Positions 9,227-20,788 of a stretch of 50,028 bases of DNA are shown piece by piece. Both the position numbers and the translations under genes were made by a program. Within the stretch, counting starts at the first letter, position 1. Every line of letters begins with the position of its first letter. The notes under the pieces were generated by a model. It saw only the letters and a program-made list of their open reading frames with translations, was not told the origin of the DNA and searched no databases. The stretch lies in assembly GCF_023336505.1 (NCBI RefSeq), contig NZ_JAMAST010000020.1, positions 1-50,028 of the forward strand, read 5' to 3'. The stretch comes from Sporolactobacillus mangiferae (GTDB lineage: Bacteria > Bacillota > Bacilli > Bacillales > Sporolactobacillaceae).

Positions 9227-9850
9227 TTAAAACAATGTGCTGAGCATTTGGTAAAAAACGGACAAACCAAACGCAGCAATCAGAATAGCAGACAAACGGT
9301 TGACCAGTACCAAAGACTTTGTGTCCATCTTTTCCCGAAAATACCCGGTACATACACTGAGCAGCAGCCACCACAGCGCGGAACCGCAGAATACACCAAG
9401 TACAATGACAAAGGCCCCCGCGCGACCGGGCACAGCCCCAAGGCCTGCAAAAATACCGAGAAACGAAAAAATCGTCATCGGGTTTGTCAGCGTCAGACCA
9501 AAAGTCGATGCATACATCCCGATCAGCTGACCGGCAGCTACCGGCCGGAACAGCGGTTTGTCCGCCACTTCGGAATGCCACGTCTGCCAGGCCAAAAAAC
9601 ACAGAAAAGCGCCGCCAATCAACTGAAGCAAGGGTTGACGATCCAGAAGATAATGTGAGATTACGGTCAGACCCAATACGGCAATTGATCCATACACCGC
9701 ATCCGCACTCGCCGCGCCAAGCCCGGTGACCAGTCCGTGCAACCTGCCGCTTGCCAATGTCCGGCGTATACAGAGCACGCCGATCGGGCCGACGGGAGCC
9801 GCAATCGCGAATCCGAGCAGTATGCCCTTTAAATAAATGTACAGATCCAT
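9227..9850 (-). CDS. LysE/RhtB-family amino-acid exporter
   Basis: 207 aa with about six hydrophobic segments. The opening YLKGILLGFAIAAPVGPIG is the LysE-superfamily signature (first helix with the APVGP turn), and LTLTNPMTIFSFLGIFAG corresponds to the conserved middle helix. Such proteins export amino acids by proton exchange. It lies 7 nt downstream of an Lrp/AsnC regulator gene on the same strand, a common pairing in which the regulator senses the exported amino acid. The start is uncertain: ATG at 9850 fits the family N-terminus; an upstream ATG at 9877 would overlap the regulator. The substrate cannot be told from sequence. Confidence 0.88.
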   Translation of the reverse strand: MDLYIYLKGILLGFAIAAPVGPIGVLCIRRTLASGRLHGLVTGLGAASADAVYGSIAVLGLTVISHYLLDRQPLLQLIGGAFLCFLAWQTWHSEVADKPLFRPVAAGQLIGMYASTFGLTLTNPMTIFSFLGIFAGLGAVPGRAGAFVIVLGVFCGSALWWLLLSVCTGYFREKMDTKSLVLVNRLSAILIAAFGLSVFYQMLSTLF

Positions 9851-9857
9851 CGGCAGG

Positions 9858-10319
9858 TCACGAAAAGCGGTCCGCATGAATGGGAATCTGCGCCGTCTCC
9901 TTGAGCGAGTTCATCACAATGGTCGTTCGCGTTTTAACGCCCGGAAGCTTTTTCAGTTCACTGCTGATCACGCGATCCAGATCCTTCGTATCTCTGGCGC
10001 GTACTTTCAACAGATAATCATAGTCCCCGGCAATGTGGTGACATTCCTGAACCTCACCCATTGACTGAATGAGGTTGAGAAAATGGGCACGCTGTCTGGT
10101 TTGCTCAAGAGTCACCGCGACAAAAGCAGTGCACGTATTACCGACCAGTTCCGGATTAATGAGTGCCTCATAGGCCTTGATGACCCCTTTCTCTTCAAGA
10201 CGGCGCACGCGTTCCGCAACAGCCGGGGACGACATGTCGACTTCAGAGGCCAGATCGGACCAGGTCGCACGGCCATACTTCATCAGAATTTGCAGCATCT
10301 TCAAATCAAGTTTATCCAA
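9858..10319 (-). CDS. Lrp/AsnC-family transcriptional regulator
   Basis: 153 aa with a TTG start preceded by GGAAGTGGTGGG. The N-terminal winged HTH (LDLKMLQILMKYGRATWSDL, then VAERVRRLEEKGVI) and the C-terminal ligand-binding RAM domain (VQECHHIAGDYDYLLKVRARD) are clear. Lrp proteins form octamers that respond to amino acids. Adjacency to the LysE-type exporter suggests it controls export and probably itself; the very AT-rich 100 bp upstream would suit wrapping by an Lrp-like protein. Confidence 0.93.
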   Translation of the reverse strand: MDKLDLKMLQILMKYGRATWSDLASEVDMSSPAVAERVRRLEEKGVIKAYEALINPELVGNTCTAFVAVTLEQTRQRAHFLNLIQSMGEVQECHHIAGDYDYLLKVRARDTKDLDRVISSELKKLPGVKTRTTIVMNSLKETAQIPIHADRFS

Positions 10320-10464
10320 CCCACCACTTCCTTATTATTTTTAATTATTTATTGATTATTTTTTAATTATACTATGTATATCGTTTATTTAACATAATAT
10401 TTTAATTATATAACAAACATATTTTACAAACGAAATTTGGAGCCCGTTTTTTATGGTTAAAATC
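10320..10464. other. AT-rich upstream region of the Lrp-LysE operon
   Basis: Very AT-rich, with a TATAAT on the minus strand near 10370 that may be the -10 element of the lrp promoter; I see no clear -35 element at proper spacing. No gene is apparent here. The rest of the gap to camS is taken up by repeats B2, T3 and A1 and the camS terminator. Confidence 0.4.
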
Positions 10465-10514
10465 TGCTGCGCGCTTGTCATGGGGGCACCTCTGCTTTGA
10501 TGCTTAGCTGAGCC
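10465..10514. repeat. GC-rich dispersed repeat, partial copy B2
   Basis: Retains only the tail of the element, with GGGGCACCTCTGCTTTGATG followed by CTTAGC. Compare GCGCACCTCCGCTTTGATTC at 36.26 kb and GCGCACCTCTGCTTTAATAC at 49.03 kb. Confidence 0.5.
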
Positions 10515-10591
10515 ATTGTTTGATTGGTTGGACATGGGCAAAATTATTTAGTGGCAAGGCATAGCTCGTTCCTTGATCGCATTTTAGCGTG

Positions 10592-10730
10592 ATTTACAGG
10601 CCATCCTGATTCGCCGTATTTTACCGGCGATTCATCGTAATTTACCGGTCAAATCGTACTCGCGTGATATATCGGCCTGTTTGCGTATTTTATCGATCTA
10701 TTCGATTCGCCGCATTGTCACTGGCGCGCG
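10592..10730 (+). repeat. Degenerate tandem array with 21/27-bp spacing (T3)
   Basis: An A(C/T)CGG-like core occurs at about 10596, 10623, 10644, 10671, 10692 and 10720. Spacings alternate 27, 21, 27, 21, 28, i.e. 21 bp or 21 plus 6. The unit TTTACCGGTCAAAT resembles that of the array at 36.0 kb. Confidence 0.7.
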
Positions 10731-10743
10731 AGTCACGCTGATG

Positions 10744-10816
10744 GTGAAGGCAAAGACAACATCGCACTTATACGATAATCCGCTGAATTTTAAACTTTCT
10801 TATAGTATAAGAAAAG
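10744..10816 (-). repeat. AT-rich inverted-repeat element, copy A1
   Basis: Read on the minus strand it contains CTTATACTATAAG, GGATTATCGTATAAGTGC (10764-10781) and GCCTTCACCA. The same three blocks in the same order occur at 18.96-19.16 kb and 36.34-36.43 kb. It lies next to the camS terminator. Confidence 0.8.
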
Positions 10817-10846
10817 CGAGACTGCCATAAGACAGTTTCGCTTTTC
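10811..10846 (-). terminator. Terminator after camS
   Basis: AAAAGCGAGACTG pairs with CAGTTTCGCTTTT with one G-T wobble, and a T-rich tract follows on the minus strand. It is 16 nt past the camS stop and could also work on the plus strand. Confidence 0.8.
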
Positions 10847-10862
10847 ACCTGATCCATGTCAA

Positions 10863-12074
10863 CTAATGCTGATAGAGATGAACATATGGATCATCCATCG
10901 AATCTGTTCGTTCGATCAATGCCTCCTGCGTATTGTTTGAGGCAATGTAAATGTGCACCGGGATGCTCCGGGTAAAAGGAAAACGATTTTTCACCAGCGA
11001 TGTGACATAATTTGTAAAGCCGATCATTTCTGATTCATCAACAAATTTATTGAAATTAATATTAATCGTCAGATCATTCATATCTTTATTCTGATAAGAT
11101 GCCTTGCCAATGACGCCGACATAGTTTGGATAGTACTTTTGTACATCGTTCTTAAACTTATTGAATTTCGCAAGATCCTCTTTATAACCCTTTGTCGCCG
11201 CGTCCGATGGAAAAAGAACATGCTGCTGATCGACTGCGGTCCATTTTCCGATTGCGCTTGATCCCGCATTGACTACCGTCTTGGCGAAAAAATCACCCGG
11301 CACGTACGACTGCGGTTCTGCCGCGATATATAAAGACAGGAAAATCGGTACCTTCTGTATATCCTCATAAGTTTTGTCGCTTTGATCCTGATTATCCCTG
11401 CCCAGGCTGCGGATACGCTGCACGATTTGCTGGGCATGTGCTTTGCCCCATGCCTCTACTTTTGCCCGTGAAAGTTTCACTGAAATTGGATAGATCTTAT
11501 TATTATAGTTGATATTGTCTGCGTAGACTGAATTAAGCGAAACCGCGATCGAAAGCCCTGCCAGTTTGTATTTGCCTTTCTCTTTCTTCATGTAGTCCTG
11601 CTCGAGAACATAATTAATATACTTAGGACTGTCTTTCGACTGATCGACAATGGTTTTCCCTTTACCGAGTGCCGGATTCAGCCCGGAGACTTTACTTCCT
11701 TTCGGTTCCTGGCCTTTTCGATAAAGAATGCCGTTAAGATCCTTATCCGTCAGGTACTGTCCCATTTGGAAAACATAATCGTTCGGGCTGAACACGTCTT
11801 TGGAGAGATCCATCAATCCGGTCTCCAATTGATCCATATCCACCAGATTTTTCGGACCGTACTGAATGTAACCGCGCGTCGTATTGCTGGATTTCGGACG
11901 CAGCATTTGATAATCCGAAGCTTTATTTCCGGGAATCAGATTGGCACTTTCTGTTTTTCCGCTGCCGCTCTTGACGGCACTGTCTTCAGAGGCACTGTTA
12001 AACCAGCACCCGGAGAGCATCAGCTGCAAGGCAAGTAAAACGGAGCCTGCTGTCACTGTTTTTTTCCACTTCAC
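10863..12074 (-). CDS. camS: CamS-family (sex pheromone-type) lipoprotein, YerH-like
   Basis: 403 aa. A lipoprotein signal (KKTVTAGSVLLALQL) ends at lipobox LSGC. The body matches the CamS/YerH family, whose lipoprotein signal peptide yields the cAM373-type pheromone peptide in staphylococci and enterococci; the role of the mature protein is not established. The gene follows ligA, as yerH does in Bacillus (pcrA-ligA-yerH). The start is GTG at 12074: AGAGGTG lies 6 nt upstream, while the GTG at 12083 is part of that ribosome binding site. It ends just before a terminator, so it closes the operon. Confidence 0.9.
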   Translation of the reverse strand: MKWKKTVTAGSVLLALQLMLSGCWFNSASEDSAVKSGSGKTESANLIPGNKASDYQMLRPKSSNTTRGYIQYGPKNLVDMDQLETGLMDLSKDVFSPNDYVFQMGQYLTDKDLNGILYRKGQEPKGSKVSGLNPALGKGKTIVDQSKDSPKYINYVLEQDYMKKEKGKYKLAGLSIAVSLNSVYADNINYNNKIYPISVKLSRAKVEAWGKAHAQQIVQRIRSLGRDNQDQSDKTYEDIQKVPIFLSLYIAAEPQSYVPGDFFAKTVVNAGSSAIGKWTAVDQQHVLFPSDAATKGYKEDLAKFNKFKNDVQKYYPNYVGVIGKASYQNKDMNDLTININFNKFVDESEMIGFTNYVTSLVKNRFPFTRSIPVHIYIASNNTQEALIERTDSMDDPYVHLYQH

Positions 12075-12086
12075 TTGAAGCACCTC

Positions 12087-14144
<2,058 letters not shown>

Positions 14145-14202
14145 TCAGATAAATTGATCGGTGAACAGCCATGTTTTCATTTCCTGGTCTAGTATGACCT
14201 GA

Positions 14203-16431
14203 TCATCGTTTCTCAATCGGGGCAAAAGCGCCGAGCAGACGCTTCACGCCGACAGGGCTTGGAAATGCGATATCCAGTTCTACACTGTCACCGGTTCCTT
14301 TCGTTGCAACAATGGTGCCTTCGCCCCACTTCTTATGCGCAACCCGGTCACCGATATGCCACGACTCCTCATGATGTGTCCGGCGCTGGAGCATCGGCCG
14401 TGACTGAGAAAATGCCGATGAAAAGCGTTTTTCAAAACCTGAATGCGGATTCGTTCCGCCTGAAAAGCGCCCGGTCATCTTCTCTTCCTCCGAAGCTTCC
14501 TGCTCAAGCAGTTCTTCTGGTATCTCCTTGATAAAACGCGAAGCCGGATTCGTGATGGTCTGACCGTACAGCATGCGCACCTGGGCATTGGTCAGATATA
14601 GCTGCTGTTTCGCACGTGTGATGCCGACATAAGCCAGCCGTCGTTCTTCTTCCATCTCATCGCCGTCATCCAGTGCACGCAGATGCGGAAAAATTCCTTC
14701 TTCCATGCCGGCAAGAAAAACAACCGGAAATTCCAGCCCTTTGGCCGAGTGAAGTGTCATCAGCGTCACCGCGTCCTGCGGTGCCTGATCTTCCTGATCC
14801 TCGGTATCGGAATCCAGCGCAAGTTCAGTCAGAAAATTAATCAGCGATTTATCATCATGCCCCCGTTCGAATTCCTTAGTGACGGATAGAAATTCTTCCA
14901 GGTTTTCCAGACGGCTCTGCGCTTCGATCGTCCGCTCCGCCTTCAGTGCATCCCGGTATCCGGATTTATCCAGAACTTCCTCGACCAGATCCGTGACAGA
15001 CAGAAATTCCTGCATTTTCGACCAGTTCTGAATCATCTCCGCGAAAGCAGTCATTTTGCCGGCCGTGCGAGCGGCTACACCCGTCTGGTCAACATCGGCA
15101 ATAGCCTGCATCAGTGAAAGATCTGCCTTGAGCGCGTAATCGGCCAGTTTATCCATTGAAGAAGCACCAATCCCGCGTTTCGGTTCGTTAATGACGCGTG
15201 CCAGACTGATCTCATCGTCTGGATTTGCGATCAGACGCAAATAGGCGAGCACATCCTTGATCTCTTTGCGGTCGTAAAATTTAATACTGCCGACCATTCG
15301 GTACGGGATATTCGACTTTACCAGTGTCTCTTCAATCACGCGCGATTGGGCGTTCGTTCGATAGAGGACGGCAAAATCCGAATACGTGAATCCGTTGTTG
15401 AACAGTTCACGCATTTTACCGGCTACATAGTAGCCTTCTTCCCGTTCGGTCGGAGCCCGATAATAAGTGATCTTCTGACCATCATCATTTTCCGTCCACA
15501 GATTTTTCGGTTTCCGATTATGATTATTTTGAATGACATGGTTCGCCGCATCAAGAATTTTTTTCGTCGAGCGATAATTCTGCTCCAGCTTAATCATCGT
15601 TGCGTTCGGATAGTCTTCCTCAAAGGAGAGAATGTTATGGATATCCGCGCCACGCCACCCATAAATTGACTGATCCGAGTCGCCGACAACGCACAGATTC
15701 TTGAGGCGATCGGCAAGCATGTGTACCAGCAGATACTGCGCGCGATTCGTGTCCTGATATTCATCGACATGAATGTAGCGGAATTTTTTCTGATAGAATT
15801 CCAGTACTTCCGGAACGCGTTGAAACAGATGTACTGTCGTCATGATCAGATCGTCAAAATCAAGTGACTGATTCTGAAGCAGTTTCTTTTCATAGTCTCC
15901 ATAAACATCGCGCACCACCTCATCAAAAGGGCCTTTTACCGATTTTGAGTAGGCAGCAGCCGTTTTCAATTCATTCTTTGCCGCACTGATCGCGCTCAAA
16001 ATACTGCGCGGGGTGAATTTCTTCGGATCAAAATTTCGATCTTTGAGAATCTGCTTGACGACCGATAGCTGATCCGTACTGTCCAAAATGGTAAAGTTGC
16101 GGCTAATGCCGACACGGTCGATATCACGCCGTAAAATACGGACACACATTGAGTGGAAGGTTGACACCCAGGCATCCTCAGCAAGCGGTCCGGCGAGATT
16201 GGACAGCCGTTCTTTCATTTCCTTCGCCGCTTTATTGGTAAAAGTGATGGCCAGTATGTTCCATGGGGCCACATCGCGTTCAATCATTAAGTAAGCCATG
16301 CGGTGCGTCAGAACACGTGTTTTCCCGCTTCCCGCACCAGCCATAATCAGCAGCGGGCCCTCATGGTGGGTGACCGCCTTCAGCTGTTCAGGGTTCAGTC
16401 CGTCAAGCAGCTCCTGAGTTATTTTCTCCAT
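14203..16431 (-). CDS. pcrA: ATP-dependent DNA helicase PcrA (UvrD/Rep family)
   Basis: 742 aa, normal for PcrA. It is a 3'-5' superfamily 1 helicase used in repair, rolling-circle replication and removing RecA or stalled polymerase. Walker A is [14 protein letters not shown] (residues 31-44), motif II contains VDEYQDTN, motif [17 protein letters not shown], motif [10 protein letters not shown], and motif [17 protein letters not shown] and [10 protein letters not shown]. The C-terminal tail ends with the family's RNA-polymerase-binding tudor-like region ([16 protein letters not shown]). The Bacillus neighbour pcrB is absent upstream; yerC takes its place. Confidence 0.98.
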   Translation of the reverse strand: MEKITQELLDGLNPEQLKAVTHHEGPLLIMAGAGSGKTRVLTHRMAYLMIERDVAPWNILAITFTNKAAKEMKERLSNLAGPLAEDAWVSTFHSMCVRILRRDIDRVGISRNFTILDSTDQLSVVKQILKDRNFDPKKFTPRSILSAISAAKNELKTAAAYSKSVKGPFDEVVRDVYGDYEKKLLQNQSLDFDDLIMTTVHLFQRVPEVLEFYQKKFRYIHVDEYQDTNRAQYLLVHMLADRLKNLCVVGDSDQSIYGWRGADIHNILSFEEDYPNATMIKLEQNYRSTKKILDAANHVIQNNHNRKPKNLWTENDDGQKITYYRAPTEREEGYYVAGKMRELFNNGFTYSDFAVLYRTNAQSRVIEETLVKSNIPYRMVGSIKFYDRKEIKDVLAYLRLIANPDDEISLARVINEPKRGIGASSMDKLADYALKADLSLMQAIADVDQTGVAARTAGKMTAFAEMIQNWSKMQEFLSVTDLVEEVLDKSGYRDALKAERTIEAQSRLENLEEFLSVTKEFERGHDDKSLINFLTELALDSDTEDQEDQAPQDAVTLMTLHSAKGLEFPVVFLAGMEEGIFPHLRALDDGDEMEEERRLAYVGITRAKQQLYLTNAQVRMLYGQTITNPASRFIKEIPEELLEQEASEEEKMTGRFSGGTNPHSGFEKRFSSAFSQSRPMLQRRTHHEESWHIGDRVAHKKWGEGTIVATKGTGDSVELDIAFPSPVGVKRLLGAFAPIEKR

Positions 16432-16517
16432 CTAGTGATCACTTCCTAAATCATAAATACATCCCAGAGACAATTCGTTGTAAAACTGACACATGCCGTC
16501 CCGCGGACGGATTTCGT

Positions 16518-16808
16518 TTATTTTCCCAGGCGGTCGAGTGTCATTTTATAACCGTCCGTACCAAAATTAATGCAGCGCTTTACCCGGGAAATGGTTGCCG
16601 TACTGGCACCGGTCTCTTCTTCAATCTGATGATAGGTTTGTCCTGCCATCAGCATACGCGCAACTTCAAGCCGCTGTGAGAGCGACTGCACCTCACCCAT
16701 TGTGCACAGATCATCGAAGAAACGATAGCATTCTTCACGATTCTTCAAAGTTAAAATTGCATCGAATAACTGATCGAGGGCTCTGCCTCTTAATTTATCA
16801 ATTTGCAA
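16518..16808 (-). CDS. yerC: YerC/YecD family TrpR-like DNA-binding protein
   Basis: 96 aa from the TTG start, reading LQIDKLRGRALDQLFDAILTL, which agrees with the MQIDKLRG start of Bacillus YerC; AAAGGA lies about 10 nt upstream. Longer forms starting at ATG 16829 or 16838 are possible. The core FFDDLCTMGEVQSLSQRLEV and the HTH GASTATISRVKRCINFG are the TrpR/YerC superfamily signature. The DNA target is not known. It lies 86 nt upstream of pcrA on the same strand; in Bacillus, yerC is also in the pcrA-ligA neighbourhood. Confidence 0.9.
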   Translation of the reverse strand: MQIDKLRGRALDQLFDAILTLKNREECYRFFDDLCTMGEVQSLSQRLEVARMLMAGQTYHQIEEETGASTATISRVKRCINFGTDGYKMTLDRLGK

Positions 16809-17230
16809 TCGTGTCCATTCCTTTCTCATCAATAACATCGCTTTATCTTTTTTCCTGCTTCATCATTTCTTGTTTTCGATTCAGGCATGCCATTATCTTT
16901 TTTTAGATAATGCTCAGGTTGTCTGCCCGTTTTTCAAAAACGAGCCGTTAACCAGAACGAACACCATCGGTTGGCAAGTGTCTTTCAAAAAATTCAGTTT
17001 CACCAAGTATCCGGCGGAGGCCCGTAAACCTTTAAATGCTTGTAAACTTTCAGTACTTGTCCTTTTAACATCTTACCTCAAATAGGGCCGGTGATAAAGC
17101 CGCAAACAGAAAATAGTTTCATTCTTCACCGCGCGAAACCATTAACGACTGCAGACATGTTGTTCATTTCGTTTTTCGTTTCGGTATGCTAGCCTTAAAG
17201 AGAAATAACGATTAGGGAGCTGTGATCGCA
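16809..17230. other. Divergent intergenic gap between yerC and the HAD gene
   Basis: No credible gene. It contains an AT-only hairpin (ATTATCT/AGATAAT near 16890) and a second palindrome (CGTTTTTCAAAAACG near 16929). Promoters of both flanking genes should lie here; none is clear enough to place. Confidence 0.4.
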
Positions 17231-17794
17231 GTGAACATACTGTGGGATTTTGACGGGACGATTCTTGACACCTATCCCGTGTATACAAAACTTTTTCGCC
17301 ATGTGCTGCAAAACAGAGCAAGCGAAAAGGAAATACTGGCAAAACTGAAAATCTCGTTTTCGGAAGCATTTACCTATTATCATATGACTGAAAAGGAGAT
17401 TGAAACATTTCGTGGTCTGATCCGCGCCCATCCGGCAGACGGTTTCAGACCGTTTCCCGACATTGAAAAGGTATTGGCCGCTGCTGATAAAAATGTGATT
17501 ATGACACACAATAACCGTATCGATTTAGTGCGTGCACTGCGCCGCTATGGGCTTGAGCATTATTTTGCAGAAATGGTTACTGAGGAAAACGGGTTCCCAA
17601 GAAAACCGGATCCTTCATCCTATAGCTACCTGGATCAACGGCACGGTTTTGATCTGGCAATCGGTGACCGCCTGCTCGATATCATACCGGCGAAAAAGTT
17701 AGGCAAAAAAACTTGCCTGTTCCAGAATCACCAGCCTGGCGCTGATTTTTATCTCGACAGCTATGATCAGTTTTTCGATCAGGTCAGATTATAA
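17231..17794 (+). CDS. HAD-superfamily hydrolase (phosphatase-like)
   Basis: 187 aa. Motif I is ILWDFDGTILDT with the nucleophile and acid/base aspartates in DFDGT; motif II is the threonine in VIMTHNN; the motif III lysine is in FPRKPDP; motif IV is AIGDRLLDI. The helical cap after motif I is of the phosphoglycolate-phosphatase type (subfamily IA). The substrate is unknown. AGGGAG is 11 nt before the GTG at 17231 but only 2 nt before the in-frame GTG at 17222, which decides the start. It is a single plus-strand gene between minus-strand operons, with hairpins at its 3' end. Confidence 0.88.
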   Translation: MNILWDFDGTILDTYPVYTKLFRHVLQNRASEKEILAKLKISFSEAFTYYHMTEKEIETFRGLIRAHPADGFRPFPDIEKVLAAADKNVIMTHNNRIDLVRALRRYGLEHYFAEMVTEENGFPRKPDPSSYSYLDQRHGFDLAIGDRLLDIIPAKKLGKKTCLFQNHQPGADFYLDSYDQFFDQVRL

Positions 17795-17810
17795 TTGGCC
17801 ATGGAAAAAA

Positions 17811-17832
17811 CGCCATCCGTTTCATGATGGCG
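17811..17832. terminator. Hairpin after the HAD gene
   Basis: CGCCATC pairs with GATGGCG. The T-run is stronger on the minus strand (GTTTTTT) than on the plus strand, so its direction is uncertain. Confidence 0.5.
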
Positions 17833-17866
17833 CCGATTTTACAGTAGAGACTATTATCAATAGTTT

Positions 17867-17915
17867 TAAAAACCGCCTGGCAGAGACATGAGCAACTCAA
17901 ACAGGAGGTTTTTTA
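17867..17915. terminator. Bidirectional terminator between HAD and L-2-hydroxyacid dehydrogenase genes
   Basis: AAACCGCCTG pairs with CAGGAGGTTT except for one G-A mismatch, and T-tracts flank it on both strands. The dehydrogenase stop codon overlaps its edge. Confidence 0.75.
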
Positions 17916-18893
17916 GTTTACTGCCGGTTCCTGATGTTCTTCCAGGGTTTGCGTGGTGTACCTTTTGATCAAATCGGCCGACGCACTGAATCCTTCCCAT
18001 TCTTTTTCACTGAGCTGGTATCTAATGATCTTTTCGACACCATTGCGGCCGAGGACAATCGGAACACCAATTGCCAGGTCATGTTGACCGTATTCGCCGT
18101 TCTGGACCACCGATGCTGCGGTCACAATGCGTGCATCATTCAGGATTGACCTGGCGAAGAATGCCAGTTCATTGCCGATGCCGAATTGCGTATTGCCTTT
18201 GCGCTTGTGAATTTCCCAGCCGAAATGGCGAGCCGCATCTTCAACTTCCTCACGATTAATTTTCGGAAATACATCAGCATTATCCGCTTCAAATTGATCA
18301 AGCGGCTGACCACCGACAGTTACGTGCGACCACGCGGCAATCTGTGAGTCACCATGTTCGCCGACCATGAATGCATTGATGCTGCGCGGATCGACATTGC
18401 CGATCGCCTTTGAAAGCAGACGTCGGAAGCGCATACTGTCGAGCGCCGTACCTGTTCCAATCACATGATTTTTCGGCAGACCAGACAGCTTATAGAATAA
18501 ATAGGTAATAATGTCACAAGGATTCGTCGCGATCACATATTTTCCTTTAAAGCCTGCCTTGCGCAGCTTCGGGACAATATCGTAAGTAATAGCTGCTGAT
18601 CCCTTCAGCAATTCCAGACGCGAATCGCTGATCACCTTTTTTCTCTCTGTTACAGCTACGAGAATAACATCGCACACAGCCAGCCCTGCAAGCGGCACTT
18701 CGGCCACGCGTGTCCGCGATGGTGTCAGTTCAATGCTGTCGGCGAAGTCAAATGCCTCGCCTTTTGCCCGCTCGGTATCAATATCCGAAATATAGAGCTC
18801 ATCGGCAATATTTTCATGAAGAATAGCCGATGCCGCTGCTTTGCCAACATTGCCGATTCCGACAATTCCCACTCGCCTTACTGCTTCACTCAT
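17913..18893 (-). CDS. L-2-hydroxyacid dehydrogenase of the lactate/malate dehydrogenase family (L-HicDH-like)
   Basis: 326 aa starting MSEAVRRVGIVGIGNVGKAA; AAGGAGAGG lies 6 nt upstream, which excludes the ATG at 18911. The NAD-binding GIGNVG, the substrate-binding D152 and R155 (LDSMRFR) and the catalytic H180 in MVGEHGDSQ are all present, as is R92, the equivalent of LDH Arg109. The mobile substrate loop differs from true L-LDH: where LDH has ANQKPGETR this protein has VTERKKVISDSR, two residues longer and with Arg in place of the lactate-specifying Gln. A larger or more acidic 2-oxoacid is therefore likely, as in L-2-hydroxyisocaproate dehydrogenases. Plain lactate dehydrogenase is less likely. 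It stands alone. Confidence 0.85.
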   Translation of the reverse strand: MSEAVRRVGIVGIGNVGKAAASAILHENIADELYISDIDTERAKGEAFDFADSIELTPSRTRVAEVPLAGLAVCDVILVAVTERKKVISDSRLELLKGSAAITYDIVPKLRKAGFKGKYVIATNPCDIITYLFYKLSGLPKNHVIGTGTALDSMRFRRLLSKAIGNVDPRSINAFMVGEHGDSQIAAWSHVTVGGQPLDQFEADNADVFPKINREEVEDAARHFGWEIHKRKGNTQFGIGNELAFFARSILNDARIVTAASVVQNGEYGQHDLAIGVPIVLGRNGVEKIIRYQLSEKEWEGFSASADLIKRYTTQTLEEHQEPAVN

Positions 18894-18962
18894 TGTCAAC
18901 CTCTCCTTCAAGCTTCTGTTTTCTTTATATGATCCAGAAGTGTATTTAAGTGTGATGGTGTT

Positions 18963-19164
18963 TCACCAAGAACTGGCGAAGTCAAGTTTTCTAATACTAT
19001 AAGCTTACATATTTCTAAGGATTATAGTATAAGTGCAACTAAGCCTTCGCCAAGAACTGGCGAAGTCAAGTTTTCTAATACTATAAGCTTACATATTTCT
19101 AAGGATTATAGTATAAGTGCAACTAAGCCTTCGCCAAGAACTGGCGAAGTCAAGTTTTCTAATA
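18963..19164 (+). repeat. Exact 84-bp tandem duplication of the AT-rich inverted-repeat element (A2-A4)
   Basis: Two and a half copies of an 84-bp unit, identical apart from one base at the first copy's edge (markers at 18966, 19050 and 19134). Each unit holds a hairpin CTTCGCCA-AGAAC-TGGCGAAG and a second inverted repeat TACTATAA...TTATAGTA, followed by GGATTATAGTATAAGTGC. The same blocks occur at 10.75 and 36.38 kb on the opposite strand. It fills the gap upstream of the L-2-hydroxyacid dehydrogenase gene. Confidence 0.93.
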
Positions 19165-19326
19165 TGGTGCCGTTTATTTTACTCTTTACAGATCTGTTTA
19201 TCAAGAATCTTTTGATTATTTGATACGAAAATTCGATCTGCTTCCTAAAAAGGCTCAGAATGATTGATTAGAAGGATGGAATACGCCGCAATTCACAGTT
19301 TACCAACCATTATTCACATGAAAATT

Positions 19327-19425
19327 GTAACGAAGCTGAGAAAAATAGTAACGATACCCTTAGGAGTGGTAACGAAATCCGGAAAAGCCGGAACGAAGCT
19401 CGGAAAAGCGGTAGCGGTAGCTGAT
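19327..19425 (+). repeat. 21-bp-period tandem array (T6)
   Basis: GTAACGAAG-like cores start at 19327, 19348, 19369, 19390 and 19411, an exact 21-bp spacing. The second half of the unit is about CTCGGAAAAGC. It lies just downstream of the purine operon. Confidence 0.8.
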
Positions 19426-19440
19426 CTTCATCCTGTGTAT

Positions 19441-19482
19441 CAAAAAACTGCCTTTGCTTTTTCAGGCAAAGACAGTTTTTAT
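19441..19482 (-). terminator. Terminator of the purine operon
   Basis: AAAACTG-C-CTTTGC pairs with GCAAAG-A-CAGTTTT, with T-runs at both ends. It lies 11 nt past the purD stop. Confidence 0.88.
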
Positions 19483-19492
19483 GACAAATCGA

Positions 19493-20788
<1,296 letters not shown>

